The notes under the pieces are model-generated. The model did no database searches. It was not told the origin of the DNA and saw nothing but the letters and a program-made list of their open reading frames with translations. The translations under genes were made by a program, and so were the position numbers. From Sitta carolinensis (Eukaryota; Chordata; Aves; Passeriformes; Sittidae): 64,000 nt of DNA. Position 1 is the stretch's first letter; the number at the start of each line of letters is the position of its first letter. Shown piece after piece: positions 11,301-24,881 of this stretch. The stretch is from contig CM063283.1 in assembly GCA_032173965.1 (NCBI GenBank), forward strand, positions 17,774,501 to 17,838,500. The letters are read 5' to 3'.

Positions 11301-13530
11301 TAGTGAGTAGAAGCTTGCAGAAGTTTTTCATCAGAACTTTCTTTTGTTTTTTGGTATAGATACACATTTTTAAAATATGTTTAGTTTCTTTAAATGTTTC
11401 CAAATTTTTGCACACACATTAAAAAAAAAAATATTTTAGAGAGAAGAAAAAGTGCTCTTCACTTCACAACCCCCCATCTGTGTTTTCAGTGAAAGGCCAA
11501 AAATACTTTATGGATTAAATACAACATCTCTGCACTTCCTTTCTCATCAACCCATACTGTCTTACTTCAAGTTTCCCTGCTACTGGAAGGACTAAGAGTC
11601 TGAATCAGTGATGATTGACTTGACTTTAAGGAGAGCTGAAAGCACTCAGTTCTCTGTGGAAATGAGTCAATGCCTCACAGTGTAAGTCTTTAAGAAGTGG
11701 AGTGGAGCAATGCCTTTATTCTAGCTTGCTACCTGCAGGCAGGAGGATGCATTGCCAGCAGCACTGGGCAACTGCTGTTCATTTTCTGCATGAGGAGCAG
11801 CAGCATTACAGAGTCTCTGGCTTGAACTGGGCAACAGAGTGTTTTTTTCTTATGTAAGACTAGTCTGCTAGGACTCAGCCACCAACCAAATCAATTCCCT
11901 GCCAGACTCCTTGGCTCAGTGCTGGCAAGCTCATCCCGTGCTTTTGGCACACATAAATGTTCCCCTGCAACTCAGCAGAATCAGGTTCCATTCCTCCCCT
12001 ACAGAAGGCTTCCTTGGAGACCCTGAGAAAGTCACATAAGGACAGAGTTTTAAATGCTTTTAAATTTTTACTATTAAAATGCTTTTCTATATGATACCAA
12101 CTGCACTTGGACAGGTCGACACACTGAGAAAGACAGCACTTACACCAGCAATGCCAGGAAAGGCAAAATGTGTGTCCAAGACAAATGTATACAAGTTGTG
12201 AAGTGTTCAAATAAGACACAACACAGGCCATAGGAACTACAGCAGGTTCTGCTCTGCAAGTCAGATCCTTGCTATAGAGCAACTACAGCATTTTCATTAA
12301 AAACACTCTGAAGTATTTAAGCATCCTTACCTACTTCCTATAGGTTTGCACCTTCTATTTGGGGTTCCTTCTCCTCCACTGCAATAATGTGAGCTTCACA
12401 CATAATACCTGCCAGGCAAGAAACACCATATGCTGTGCGTTCTCTATAAATATAGGAATGCATATTGGCAGGGCATTGTGTTTGTGCTAAATTATTAGTT
12501 AGTTTATGTAGTTGCCAAATTCTCCTCCCCTTTCCCACACTCTGGGAAGCATTTGGATAGATTTTCTCTTTGCTGATGCCAATTTATAAGGACTTAATTA
12601 TCCTTAAGACAATTTCAAATTTGCCTGAAATGGGGAGTGATGGCTCTAAACCACAACACTCTGGGTCTAAATGATCTAAGGGGCACTAGATAGCACCCAT
12701 TGGTATGTCTGATACACAAATGCACTGTGCTACATTTTGAGCTATGCAGACCAGAAAAGAGGAAAGGGAAGCCACCAGCACATCCTCACCCATATAAGTC
12801 TATGGAAGTGCTAGCTTCTGGCTGTCAAAATGCCTCAAGAAAATTTTCGTCTTCAACATGAAATGTCACAGCATGGCCAGAATATCTACAAGAATAGAAC
12901 TGTGTGTTTGCATAGAAACCCAAGACATTATTGGAGATGAGCTGAGTTTCCCTTTTTGGTCTCAATGTCACAGACACTTCCAAACAACTTAAAAGTTAAT
13001 TTAGGGGGGAGATACATGCACTGGAACTGCACAGACTGTCCTCTGTCACATTACATGGAGTGAACTGAAATAACATGGGAGAAGAGGGAGAGAAGAGCAC
13101 AAAGGAAAACTGTTTAGTCCTTCCATGGTCCATTCAGTATTTTCTGGAAATTACCGAGAGCCTGAACCTAGCCTTGGTCCTGACAGCAAGTGGAAGACAT
13201 CAAGGGAGATCACATACAAAAAGGAGAATTACTGGGTAGTACAGCAGTAGCAAGTACTCAGAAAGCATATGGAGTACAAGGATGTTCTTCTCTCATTAAG
13301 AAAACCACATGTTTGAAAGAAGCCTAAGGAGGATGCTATCAATTTTGAGTTGGCACAGGCAATTGCTCACTCAAAAGAAGGATTGCTTCAGCTCTCACAG
13401 AACCACAGAGCTTGGCATTAAATGAATGTTTCCATTCTCCTCTCCTGTCTTTGGAGCTGGGATGTCCTCTCTTGTTCACTTGGATCCTTGAGCTTATACA
13501 GGCCTCCTGCACAGCAACACCATCCATTTA
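8326..13530. other. Non-coding stretch, nothing recognised
   Basis: Only unlinked short open frames are present. The longest is 152 codons at 10415-10873 (+), with no recognisable domain and within chance expectation for a window this long. Homopolymer runs occur at about 8436-8449, 10560-10567 and 11430-11441. No transposon end or exon is supported. Confidence 0.55.
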
Positions 13531-13533
13531 ATT

Positions 13534-13748
13534 CAGCTGTAGCATGTAAGGCTCCCACTGGGGCCAAGGCCACTCAGTGCATTGCAGGAGGCAGACAGGA
13601 GCTTCCCAGCCCAGCTTCCCTTCCAGGCTGACAATAAAAATCCAACTGCTCGGGCACAGCTGCAGCAGCAGGGTCCCTTTTACTGAACTTGCCTCTGATA
13701 TGCCAAGCCCTGCTGAGCCTGTGGAAATCAGGTTTACAATAGCAGCTG
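13534..13748. promoter_or_regulatory. Cluster of three CAGCTG E-boxes (candidate enhancer)
   Basis: CAGCTG occurs at 13534-13539, 13657-13662 and 13743-13748, three copies of a palindromic E-box in 215 bp. In random sequence about 0.05 copies would be expected in this length. CAGCTG is bound by class I/II bHLH dimers. Homeodomain-like AT cores (for example CAATAAAAATC near 13632) lie between them. This is motif evidence only, without conservation data, so the regulatory call is speculative. Confidence 0.2.
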
Positions 13749-16700
13749 CAGCCATTAGCTCCCTCTTTTGTGATTCCCAGCATTATTATGCTGTTTGCGA
13801 ACTTCACTTTAAATGACCAGACTATAGGCTGGGAGAGATGAGACTTAGCAAAAAAGCACATACATGCACTGACACACAAAGTGTGACAATCCCCAATGGC
13901 AAAGTTGTGCTAATAGCTTGTTATTTAGTGACATAAAATCACTGCTAAGATAATACAGGCAGTCTAAACCTCTAGCAGCCCTTCGACAGAGGCGAAAGAC
14001 ACACTCTAAAAAAGCCCCTTTTACAACATTCCATAGGGCAGTTAAACGCACACGGCAAACAAAAGAGACTCTAAAAAAACAAGTACCTTTCTGCCAGAAA
14101 AAAATAGGCCCCTTTTGCTCATGTATGATGCACAGGGAGTGGGTAAAGCACAGGAAAAAGACTGAATTTGGCTTTGGAAAAGTTTTGCTTTAAATTGGAA
14201 TTCTAAAAGCAGCTCTTGAAAGAAGCTGTTGTTTATTACCTCCCCTCTGCCTCAAAGGAGAGCCTACTACCCTCAGCCCAAGTCTTGAGCAGGACATCAG
14301 GAAGCACAGCATCAAAAATGAAACTGAATACATGTATCTAAAAGTCTTGTTCCGTGTTTGAAAGCTGAACAGACCATGGTCATGCAATGTTAACTGGTAT
14401 GATTGCACTTGTATTATTTTCTAGTGTGGACATGAATTCAGTGCTCCAAAGGCAGACCTCTGTGCATGTGGAAATAGAGTGTGTGTAGAGGATGCAAAGC
14501 CTGGTGAGGAAGTTAATATCCAGTCTTGTTTATTATTTCAGGCACCAGATTGTGACTGAAATAATTTCTTTGTCCCTAACTGCATGTAGTGCTGGTGCAG
14601 GTGTGGAACAGTTTGTTTATGTCCACGTGAAAAGGCACCTGAGAACACGTGGAGTAACAGTGCAGACACGCTGCGCTGCTCTGTGAAGCCAGCTCAGCCT
14701 CAGAGCTGGTCCTGGCTGACTCCATGCAGCTCTTCATACAACACTCTCCAGCATGCACAGGGTGGATTACCACACAAGCAGCTCCATCCTGTTCAAGGAC
14801 AAAAGCTGCCTCCAGGCATTAGTGTCTGTAAACCTTTACAGATGGGAGCACTACTGAATAGTACAAAGACACCAGAGCTGGTTTGCATGAGTCCCTCTTC
14901 ATTCAGAAACAAGAGTATCAAAGATTCCATGATCCAGGATGCTCTTGCTCCCCATTGCTACATACAATGGCAACCATGCAGGAGACATGAAGATGCCATT
15001 AATCCATACATATCCATGCTAACAGCACAGCTGTTGAAGAGACACAAGCAATGCTGTCAGAGGAGCTGAGTTAATTTACATCATCCAAGGTTCATTATCC
15101 AAGGGAATACACTAGAGAGGGGTGGCAAGGATGATTGCAGTCGCAAACAATCTGTTCCCACTGAGCCAAAGTACAATTTCTGTTTTGGCAGGGCCAATGA
15201 ACAACTGACCCGCTTCCACCCCTGTTTACAAGAGTTTGGCTCTGTAAGCAAAGGAGAGAGACAGACCAGCATACACCACACTTCATTTTATGGCTGCTAA
15301 TTGTCTTGGATGACTATTTATTTATATAAATAATTTACTTGTGTATCCCACCAGGAAGACACCTGAGCCCTACATCATCTGCTAATGCTGACTTTAATGA
15401 TCTACATCCAGCACATGGGTACCATCGTTTGCATTCTGCTGCCCCAGCCCTCCAATAAGCCCCTCACCCATCTGTGCAGGAGGACAGATTAAATGATCAA
15501 GGACTAACAATGGCTACCTATCAGTCTGAAAACAGTTCTTGTGGGTTCTGACAGGCTTCCTCATCTGCAGATGAGGCCTCGCTACAGAGACCTATGGTCC
15601 TTGGCTGCTAATGCAGGCAGCTGAATTATTTGTAGTGGAACATTTGGTTCAGTCAACTTAGACTTTTCTTCCAATCCTTGAAAAGTAAATTGTCTAGGGT
15701 TACATTTGTGAATGAGTCTATCATTCATCTGGTTTCAGTAGGCAACAAATCTGTTTTGGTTCATGAAGCTATTGGGATGTTTCTCTGAGGCTTTAGATCT
15801 CGTCCCTAAAAACTTAACCTCAATTATGTATCTTTTGTAAGGGTTGAACCTAAGCCTCAGTAAAAACTTCAACTTTGAAAGCTTTAAAAACTTCTAAGTT
15901 AGGCTGAAATCTAAGCTTGTAAAAGGTGTGTATTTAGACCATGTGCTTTTTAATGCACCACAAGTAACAGATGTTTTTGACCAATGTGTTTCTATCTTCT
16001 CTTAATACCAGGACAGGCACCGTGAGCTGTGAATACAAACGTAGAGATTTTGTTTCCATCAGGAATATGACAGTTGCTTCATACTCATTGCCTAACATAT
16101 AATTTTAAAGAAAAACTATGAAAATTGAAATATTTAAAGTTTGTCCAAACATAGTTCCACTCCATCTGAAAAGCATATGTTTGTTGCCACTGCATGTCTC
16201 AACAACTCTATCACATCGCTCCAGGAACAGCACTTTAATTTTCGTAACACATAACCATCTATTAGTGAGATGTTTGGACCACACTATACTTTATTATCTC
16301 AGACTCTAAATACTACATCATTCTCTAAGGGCCTGTTTCTTCAGCTGTGCCTGTTGGTACCCTTTCCTCATACATTTTGTCCCATTAAGGCCTGTGGATT
16401 TAATTTTATGGATAAAAGTTTGCAAGATGAACCTAGATTACTACAGTGATGACTACTCACATATGGAGAGCTCAGAGTATTTACAAAATAGTCCAAGATG
16501 AACATAATGACAGTCAAATGTTTATCACTGCTGGAACAGAAGAGTGCACAGCTATTGCTAATACTCCCTTTTCTACATCTAAACAATTTTAGACTCAGGA
16601 CAGAGAGTGAAGAAATATTTACCAGCACAACATGCGTGCACTGTGTATACAGCAGAGTTGCAAACATACCACATGCAAAGATACTAAATGTCAACATTTC

Positions 16701-16921
16701 AGCCTGAAGCAGGTGCTTGTCTTCAAAACCAAATAAATTGGTAACCTTTCTGCCAGATGTATTTGGCAGAAAGCACTGTGTTCAAATATAGGCCCCTCTG
16801 GAGCCTAAAGAATGGCTCCTCTAAATATTAACTAACATCAGGAATGTAGAGAAATGTAAACAGCTTCCTTAGGCACTTAGGCAGCTACTGCTTTCCTTCT
16901 AGAAATAGTAAGTGTGGACAT

Positions 16922-16939
16922 AAAAAAAAAAAAAAAAAA
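16922..16939 (+). repeat. Poly(A) run
   Basis: Eighteen consecutive A residues in non-coding DNA. No retroposed body could be recognised upstream, so it is listed only as a homopolymer. Confidence 0.85.
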
Positions 16940-18977
16940 GAAGTAAAAAATTGTGAAAGCAGAGGAAAGAAGTACTACCTGATGGTGGAAAACTAAAAAT
17001 CCCAGTATCTTCATTTTTATTTGTCAATACCAATGAACACCAAATACTTGCTTTTCAAGTATTCCTAACTGTATTCCCTGCATTCATTTTCCTCATAAGT
17101 CTTTGGTTGCTTGACAAATGAAAACACCTTTTCATTTGCTAGTGTTACCCCTTCCCTGTATCCCAGATTAGCTAACCACCTCAAAGTTTGTTGGCAAACA
17201 CTAGCAACATTCAGTCAAATCAGGTCTGTGCCCACCATCTCAGAAAAGCTCTTTTCCTGCATTTCTGGAATATTTTATTGCATCATGACATTTTTGCCAT
17301 GTGCCCTATCAGTCAGAAGACAGGAATCTGTTCTCTCTGTAGTAGGTGAGAGGATGTGTCCTCTTTTAAACTCTTTCATCTCTTCTTTCCTTGCTACTCT
17401 TGTGAATGCTACCTTTACATAGACCTTCAGTAAACTTTTCTGGACCTCTTGTGATCTTTAACAGCGGTAGAGCTGGGTTTTAAATCTCCTGATCAAAAAA
17501 CTTCTTGTAGCACAGATAAAGAAGAAAGGTGGTTCAGATTCATATCAAACATCAGTTCTATTGTGGTCAACAAGGAGGTTCTTTAACATTCAATATCCTG
17601 ATGTACAAGTAATACCACTGTTAATAATCAGTGCTACATGTGGCTTACCCTTGACGCTTTACAGGACAAAACTGAGATAACCTGATGCAACATCTTCACT
17701 CACAGTGCTCTCTGTGCAATTGCATTACCTCTGATATCACACAACAAAATGAATATTAGTCACAACTTATACACCCATATGTCTGCAATGTATGGGAGGT
17801 GCCATTTCAGCTAAAAACCACTTATATGCTCTCTCCAACAGGTGGGGGAAGACAGCTCCTTATTGGTGGGGTCCAGAACACAGGCATACACATGGGCATG
17901 GCTGGAAAACCCAGTACCAGTTTAGCAGAGAGAATGTGAATAGCAATGCAGCTTTCTCCTTAGAGTGTGCATCAACAAACACTGCTTCGGACTCTCCGTG
18001 GGCGTATCTGACTTCACTGTGTGTGAGACAAGGCATCAATACCCAATTTTCAACCAACAGGTTGAAGTTTGGAAAGTTTTCTGGTGGAGCAGGAAATCAT
18101 CTACCTCCCCAGTGTGTGACCTACTGTTTTTGGCAATACCTGCAAAAGAAAATTTAAGGAAGATATTTGTAAAGCACATCCTTAACCTAGAGACACATTC
18201 ACGGAGTGAAGGGTTCAGATTTCAGTGCTTAAACTGACTGTCCCAAAGACATCACAGTCAGAGATCCTTCTAGACTTGGAATAAAATTGGGCCTTTGCAG
18301 CTAATGACAAACAGAGTGGTACAGCTGTGTGTGCTACATATGCTCTTCTGCCCTGAGCCTTCTATATGGTTGAGAACAAGAATAAGACCTCTTTCAATAC
18401 TGATAATTTTATCAACACATTATATAAGCTAAAAAAACTTTGGGAGCCCTGGGCAGCTGAAGTAATAATACATTATATTGAGCATTAATATCCCAAGAAA
18501 ACAAAAAAAAAAAGTTCAGAAATGTGGTTACCTTTTTGTTTCCAGTTTTCAACAAAGAACAATAGGCTATTTCTCACTTGGCAGTCATGAGTTATAACTC
18601 CTTAGTCATAGAGGAAAACCCAGCCCATCAAATTTTTTGATGATTCAGGCAGACCTTCATATTTTTTTCTTCACTTAAACATTTTGACAGATGATCAGAT
18701 TCATTTAATTTTATATCTTCTTCCTCCCCACTCCCAAGAAGGCTCTAAAACCAATATTAAGGCAAAAAAGCATGACGATTCACAAATCCTACTTCTCACT
18801 CTTTGGTAGATAAATCCTATTTTTTTGTGGTTTTTTTTTTTTGTGGTTATTTGTGGTTTTAATAAAAAGGTTTCCCCAGCATAAGGGATATTCAGAAGAT
18901 GCTACAGATGAGGGAACTAACAATGTAGAGCCAAAATAATGGGAATGCATTTTGCAAGGATTTTAAAACACACAAGG

Positions 18978-18994
18978 AAAAAAAAAAAAAAAAA
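18978..18994 (+). repeat. Poly(A) run
   Basis: Seventeen consecutive A residues followed by GAAAAG. No coding or retroposon context is visible. Confidence 0.85.
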
Positions 18995-21900
18995 GAAAAG
19001 CTTTAGTTCAACAGAGCTTTCATTACCACTCACCAATGTGGAACTCCTGGAGACTACAGAGCACTGTGCTCTAGGACCAGAAGACTGGTGTGCCAAACTC
19101 AGGTGACCAGCAAATATGCAGGGTATCAGGAAACCAGACCTTCTCTTTTCAGTCTACCATGAACTTTCTTTCCAGCCCCACAGCCACTCAGCTTGTATGT
19201 TACAACACACTTTTTTTTCTGTAAAGCAAGTAAAGCAGTACCTTTTTGAAATGCTTTAGGTAGGAAATGTTACATAGGTCTTGTCTAGAGGCCACAGAAC
19301 TAATCTGGCTTCCCTATCAGGTTGTACTCTTTGGTGTGCAAAGTCATGGGTTACATAAACACTGTAGACCTACCTGTACACTGAGGCAGCTGTTACTGGT
19401 GACGCGCAGAAAAGAGTGGCTTTGCTCTGTGTACTCTGCAAATACAGCACTGATCAGATCTATACAGACAGTTTGAGAAAAGGTCAGGGCTCAAACTTCC
19501 TTTAGGAGTTTCAGCTGTTTCCATAGGTTCTCATAAATTCATCTTGATTTGTAGGGTGAAATGTTACATAAACCAGAAGAATCTCAGGATCATGTTTTTT
19601 GGTGAATTCAGAGAGCAAATTTACTTTTATTTCCAGAATAGAGAACACAGTCATCTGTCCTATTAATTATTCCCCCCTGAATTCACTTATATCAAGATTT
19701 TTTCAGTCCCCAAATCTGCTTTCTTCATTCTTATCCATTCTTCCCTCAAGCACAACCCTCCACAGGAGCAGCATAATGGATTCCTGGTTAGTGTGGGAGA
19801 TGCAATCTCATTTTTGCCCATGATGGTACTAATGAAGCGATTAATTTATCTTCTCCTTGATATATTTGGTCATGTCAACTCCAGGAAAGATTTTGTCAGT
19901 CAGGTTAGGATTAACACTAGAGTATCAACTCTTCAAAGCTTTAACTAGATCAGATATGATATAGACATGACATGGGCATGATTTTCATCTATCTGACTCA
20001 AGAAAAGTGAAAATCAGATGTAGGAGGCTTACTTTCTTCCCCTGTGTTTGTATCTCATTTCAGTCTTTCTCACATACTTTCAGATAATCTGGGGTTATGC
20101 TGTGACAGCTAAGAATGCATGTGTTTCTCAGATCCTCTTTAAATTGCCAAAGAGAAAATTTTTTTGTCCCAGCACACCTCTTGATCGCAGAATAAAATAA
20201 CATTAGAATGAAGTGTGAAGAGTGACATAAATTATTTACAGTGCTTTGCAGGCATACCCAATGGAAGAGCTGCTATTCGCTTAAAAAGTGAATAAACTTC
20301 CCACTTTCAAGTGGCAGGATTTGTACAACTAAGAGAAAAAAAAATTTTAAAAAAGTTAAAAAATATATACCCCTGCTTTCCCCAGGCATAAACATCCTCT
20401 GCCTTCTTATCTGTGTTTCAAACATCTGGCTTTATCTCGGTAGACTCCCAGTATTGATATAGTTGGAGGTGATATATAGAGGAGGGAGGAAGAACAGCAG
20501 AGGCAAAATTCTCAACCCCCTTCTGGGCCTGATTTAAAGTAGGCAGCTATCATGGGGGGCATCAGCTTGGAAAAGATGCTGCAGACCCAAGGGTCAGGAA
20601 GATGGAGAGGCAGGATGAATGCTTCAAGACAGGGGCACATGGAAAATGGAACATTTACGTGGGTTCAAGACAGACAGAGATCATGAAAAAGCACCTTCAG
20701 AAATAAATCTATACCGTTCTACACATGCCATCTCTGTCTCTCCCTCAGCACCTCTTATCTCCCTTCTGACACAAGCCAAGCTGGGGTCTGGAGACTGCAG
20801 ATATTTGGTCACCCTTCAGGTAGCAACACTGAAAAACACATCTCCTCTTCACCACTATTTCCAGTTTGTTATTACCTGCTGCTGGAAATCGCTCCCTTGA
20901 AGTTACAAAGTGTGTGTCACAAACATACACTGCTCTGCTGGGAGACCTACTTCACAGGAACCTCTCCCAGTCCACCTCAGAAAACCCCAACAAATTAGCT
21001 TTAAATGTTAACTGGGTGGTTCACCAAACTTTGCTAATATTCTCTTACTGTTCGTTTTAGGGAGTGCTCACACTAATGACTGGGCTAGAGGCAGTAGTTT
21101 CCAATTTTGTGGGTAATGATGAGAAGCCTGAGGCAAATACCCAGCTAGCTGGGGTGGGACTGAAAGGAATTACATTTTTATTTTTGTCTGAATGCAGAGA
21201 TAAGATTTAACACCTTTGAGATATGTTAACAGGCCATGGTCAGATATTCAACAGATTCTAATGTAAAAACTTCAAACCACATCTGAGATGAACACAAAAA
21301 TACTGTTTAAAAATCATTGACTAAAATGCATTAACACACCACTTTCTTTATCTTAACGGAGGCCAAGACTGTCTTCTGCACCAAATCCCAGGGTCCCACA
21401 GAGCTCCCCAGCTGAATCTTGCATGAACATCTGCCATCATTCCTCACACTACTTTGAATAAACATGTAATGCATTATCGCATTAAATGTAAAGTTTAGCT
21501 CAGTCTTATTGTGGCACCCTGACCCTCACAAAGTTTGTCCCTTTCTGGGAGATGTCAGTAGAGACAAAATTTTGGAATGGATTCGTTAGTTTGAGTAAGA
21601 AAGAAATCAAAGATCTCAAATTCAGAAAGACTCTAGTAAAACTTTGCAAACCACATTTGATAGATGCATTTCATAAACCATGAAGGAATAAGACATTATT
21701 CTCTTTGTCAAAGATAGCACATTACAAAACAAGGAGAGAAGACTAGAAAGATCCTGTCTTGGATCACTTTGACACTGTACTTACCACAACAAGCAGTGGA
21801 AAATACAGATGTATCTGCAATTATTGAAAAATTCAACAAGAACAAACTTAGTAAAACAAGAAATTTAACCACAGTAACACATTTTGAAACTGTCTCCCCC

Positions 21901-22578
21901 ATCACCTCAGTTGATACAAATGGTCAAACTTCATGTACAACTTAAAAGGAGTCAGTAGCACGTCACCGTCTCCTGGGTCACCAGCACCATGTCCAGCAGT
22001 ATGTAAAATAACAATTCTTTCTATATTTAAGACAGAACTAGATTTGGTTTAGTGGCTGGTGAAGGCTGCTAAGACAAGACTTCTGATTATGCTGCCCTAG
22101 AGAGCACAGGAAGTTTTGTGGGAAGAAGAGGCTGATTCTATTTCAGTTTCCTACAGAACAAGACACCACAGCTGCACTGTCATTATGCAGGGTAGGGTCC
22201 CACCTCTAAATGACACTTTGAGTTAAATCATGATTTTAAAAAAAATTTTGTGCTTTTTAATCTGTCTGATCCTTTACAGGTAATTTCAAGGAAAGAAAAA
22301 CCTGGTTTAAAAATTATTTTTCTATTTTGGAAATTTTGAGGTCAAAGCATTTCTTCAAACATGCAGAAGAGGGATTGTATCTTCCCCACTCAGAAACTGT
22401 GGCCACTGAAACATGCACTATAAAAATCAAAGTATCTACAATACTGAGAACTGGAAGATAATTTTCAAGTTTGAGCTTCAGCTAAGTTCTCAACTGAAAA
22501 CCAAAATAGTTGTTGATAAAATAGAAAATTAAAACTTTTAAGACAAATTTTTAACTATTAATAAGGTTGATTTTGGTG

Positions 22579-22617
22579 TTTTTTTTAAAAAAAAAAAAAA
22601 ATAATAATTTTTTTTTT
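22579..22617. repeat. A/T inverted low-complexity tract
   Basis: A poly(T) run passes directly into a long poly(A) run, then (TAA)2 and another poly(T) run. The tract is self-complementary and could extrude as a hairpin or cause replication slippage. It lies about 380 bp before the CpG island. Confidence 0.75.
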
Positions 22618-22959
22618 CTATGTGGTACTTTAAAATGCAGTCAGCACAAAACATATGGGATGAATATCCACTTTGTGTCCAGGATTTTGGTGAGGGTTTT
22701 TCTGTTTAACTGAAATCTTAGCTGAAGTCTCTGCCATTTAATTATTTCCAGGTAACTGTTTTCAGATCTAAGATATCCCAAATGTCACACCAGAGCTGTC
22801 AATTCTCATTAGAATATTATTAATAAAGGACCAACTGGCAAAAATAGAAGGTGAGATGAGGATAGGTTACCACTTCAAATGACTCAGAGAACATTTGACC
22901 CTGAGACTAATTCCCTATCTGTGTCACATGATCCTAAATTTCTTCCCTCCCGAGCACAA

Positions 22960-23210
22960 GCTAAGTCTGCGGTTCGCTCGGGGGAGCGGCGCTGCCGTGA
23001 CACGGGCACACGGGAGCCGCGTTCCGCTGTCCAGCCAGGCAGCAGCTGGCGGGGGCAGCGAGCAGCACTGCCGCTCGCTCGCTCCTCGGGCTGCGGCGGC
23101 TCTGCTGCTCGCCTCGCCCAGCGCTGAAGCTGCAGCCGCGGCGTGGGCGCAGACAGCCCCGGGCTACGCCCTCAGGTGTGCCCGGACGGATACCGAGAGT
23201 CTGGGGAGCC
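22960..23210. promoter_or_regulatory. Short CpG island with perfect EGR1 site
   Basis: By hand count there are about 31 CpG dinucleotides in roughly 235 bp, with G+C near 70%, abruptly set in AT-rich DNA. The observed/expected CpG ratio is therefore about 1, as in unmethylated vertebrate promoter islands. GCGTGGGCG, the consensus site of EGR-family zinc fingers, is at 23141-23149. No TATA box is evident. Open frames on both strands here are explained by GC content. There is no visible exon or coding gene nearby, so it could be the promoter of a long non-coding RNA, an alternative promoter of a distant gene, or an orphan island. Direction of transcription cannot be told. Confidence 0.45.
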
Positions 23211-23215
23211 GAAAA

Positions 23216-23673
23216 CACTCGCAGGTCCTTGCAGGGCAGAAACCTGACCCATAACACTCACAGGTCCTTGCAGGGCAGAACCAGACCCATAGCACTCGCA
23301 GGTCCTTACAGGGCAGAACCTGACCCATGACACTCGCAGGTCCTTGCAGGGAAGAAACCTGACCCATAGCACTCGCAGGTCCTTGCAGGGAAGAAACCTG
23401 ACCTATAGCACTCGCAGGTCCTTACAGGGCAGAACCTGACCCATGACACTCGCAGGTCCTTGCAGGACAGAACCTGACCCATAGCACTCGCAGGTCCTTG
23501 CAGGGAAGAAACCTGACCCATAGCACTCGCAGGTCCTTGCAGGGCAGAACCTGACCCATAGCACTCGCAGGTCCTTGCAGGGAAGAAACCTGACCTATGA
23601 CACTCGCAGGTCCTTGCAGGGTAGAAACCTGACCCATGACACTCGCTGGTCCTTGCCAGGCAGAAACCTGACC
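23216..23673. repeat. GC-rich minisatellite, 12 units of 38/39 bp
   Basis: There are eleven full units and a twelfth partial unit (23640-23673). Each begins CACTCGCAGG TCCTTGCAGG and ends ...CCTGACCCATAG or ...ATGA. In order, unit lengths are 39, 38, 38, 39, 39, 38, 38, 39, 38, 39, 39, then the partial unit. The 38/39 difference is GAACC versus GAAACC. Units 3 and 6 are identical, as are units 4 and 8, which points to recent unequal exchange or slippage. The array abuts the CpG island and each unit carries about one CpG. Reverse-strand frames are open throughout, but only because the unit has no stop codon in any of those frames. Confidence 0.95.
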
Positions 23674-24881
23674 GGGGGCAGGGCTGCTGTGGTTGTTGGG
23701 AGCCAGCCCACATCGTTCCCTGTGCGGGAAAAGCTCTTGGTGCTGCAGAGAGAGGTAATGGAGTCAAGTGTGGGATGCCCTTAGGTTACTACTGACACCA
23801 GAAAGGGCTGCCCAAACCTGTCTCTTCATTCAAAAGTTATTTTTCTCAACCCTCTGTAAAGATACGACAACTTTAAAAAGATGTAAAATAAATAAATAAA
23901 GTAGACAGATGGTGAGACCTCAGCAACACGGGTATCAGGTTCAAGCAATGTTAGTAACCTCTGGTGTTCAGTGGGAAATTCACTATTAATCACTTTGCCC
24001 AACCTGAATAATTGTAGGCAAAACCTGGCTATTTTAATTACCTTATTGATTATTTCCCTAAGCTGTCATTCTGAAATCTCAAAATGAAGCAGAACAAATT
24101 GGAGAAAAACTGCAGTTTGTTCTTCACAAACATAGCTGTGTAAAAAATGATTCCCTGAGTATCACAGCTCTAACGAGCAGAGGTAGGTGCACATCTATGT
24201 GTTTATTCACGTTTTCATTAATCTGCAATCTTCTACACACAAAATTCTATTGTACAAAAATACTCAGTACAATGAAGAACTGATACTGTGGGTTGATGAA
24301 ACTTCTAGAATAGCCTACAAGCAGACTTGATATGCAGCTCAAGTAAAGCAGTCCCTGACCCAGGAAAGCACTCCAACACATGCTTTATGTTAAGTCTGTG
24401 AATATTGTTACTGAAAGCAAATGAGACCACTTGGTGTTGGAAGTGTTTTGCTGGATTGAAGCCTAAAGAACGAGAGGAACTGCACAAAAGACTTTTTATG
24501 ACAAGTAAGAGGGAGAATTCTCAGCAGTACCGTCAGAAATAAAAAATGATTGTACACCTTCTCTACTAGTTACTGGGATTTCTAACTTCCATTTACCAAT
24601 GCCACATAAACTGCAGATTCCCAGGAGTCAAAAAACCAAACGGAACCAAACAAAAAAAAAGGCTTAAAACCTTGAATAGTTAAGGGGAAAATAAGGGGAA
24701 ACTATTTTCCTTTAAGTCATTATGAATACTCTTTATTCATGACAATATTCAAGACAAAAAACTTATTTTTGTAATATATCACTAGAATCTTAGCTTACAA
24801 TTTTAGATGCCTGGAAAACTATGTTTGTAAAGGAAATACCCTTGCCAGTTGTAGGAAGTGCTAAAATAGGGAAGGGCTTGC

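Larger units (their letters stand above)
13749..22560. other. Non-coding stretch with simple repeats
   Basis: No gene is supported; all open frames are shorter than 130 codons and look random. It contains poly(A) runs at 16922-16939 and 18978-18994 and a T-rich stretch at 18821-18858 carrying three TGTGGTT units. No LTR or LINE end was recognised. Confidence 0.55.

Noticed and set aside
14683..15069. 128-codon plus-strand open frame
   Set aside because: No recognisable domain, and within chance expectation.
18826..18858. Three TGTGGTT units as a RUNX site cluster
   Set aside because: They sit in a T-rich slipped repeat that explains them without selection.
23216..23673. Regular repeats considered as a CRISPR array
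   Set aside because: Units are directly adjacent without unique spacers, and the context is a vertebrate genome. It is a minisatellite.
23306..23767. 153-codon minus-strand open frame with a repeated Cys/Gly/Ser peptide
   Set aside because: It lies over the minisatellite, whose unit has no stop in any minus-strand frame. Mixed 38- and 39-bp units shift the frame, so no constant peptide repeat is kept. Openness is a property of the unit, not evidence of coding.
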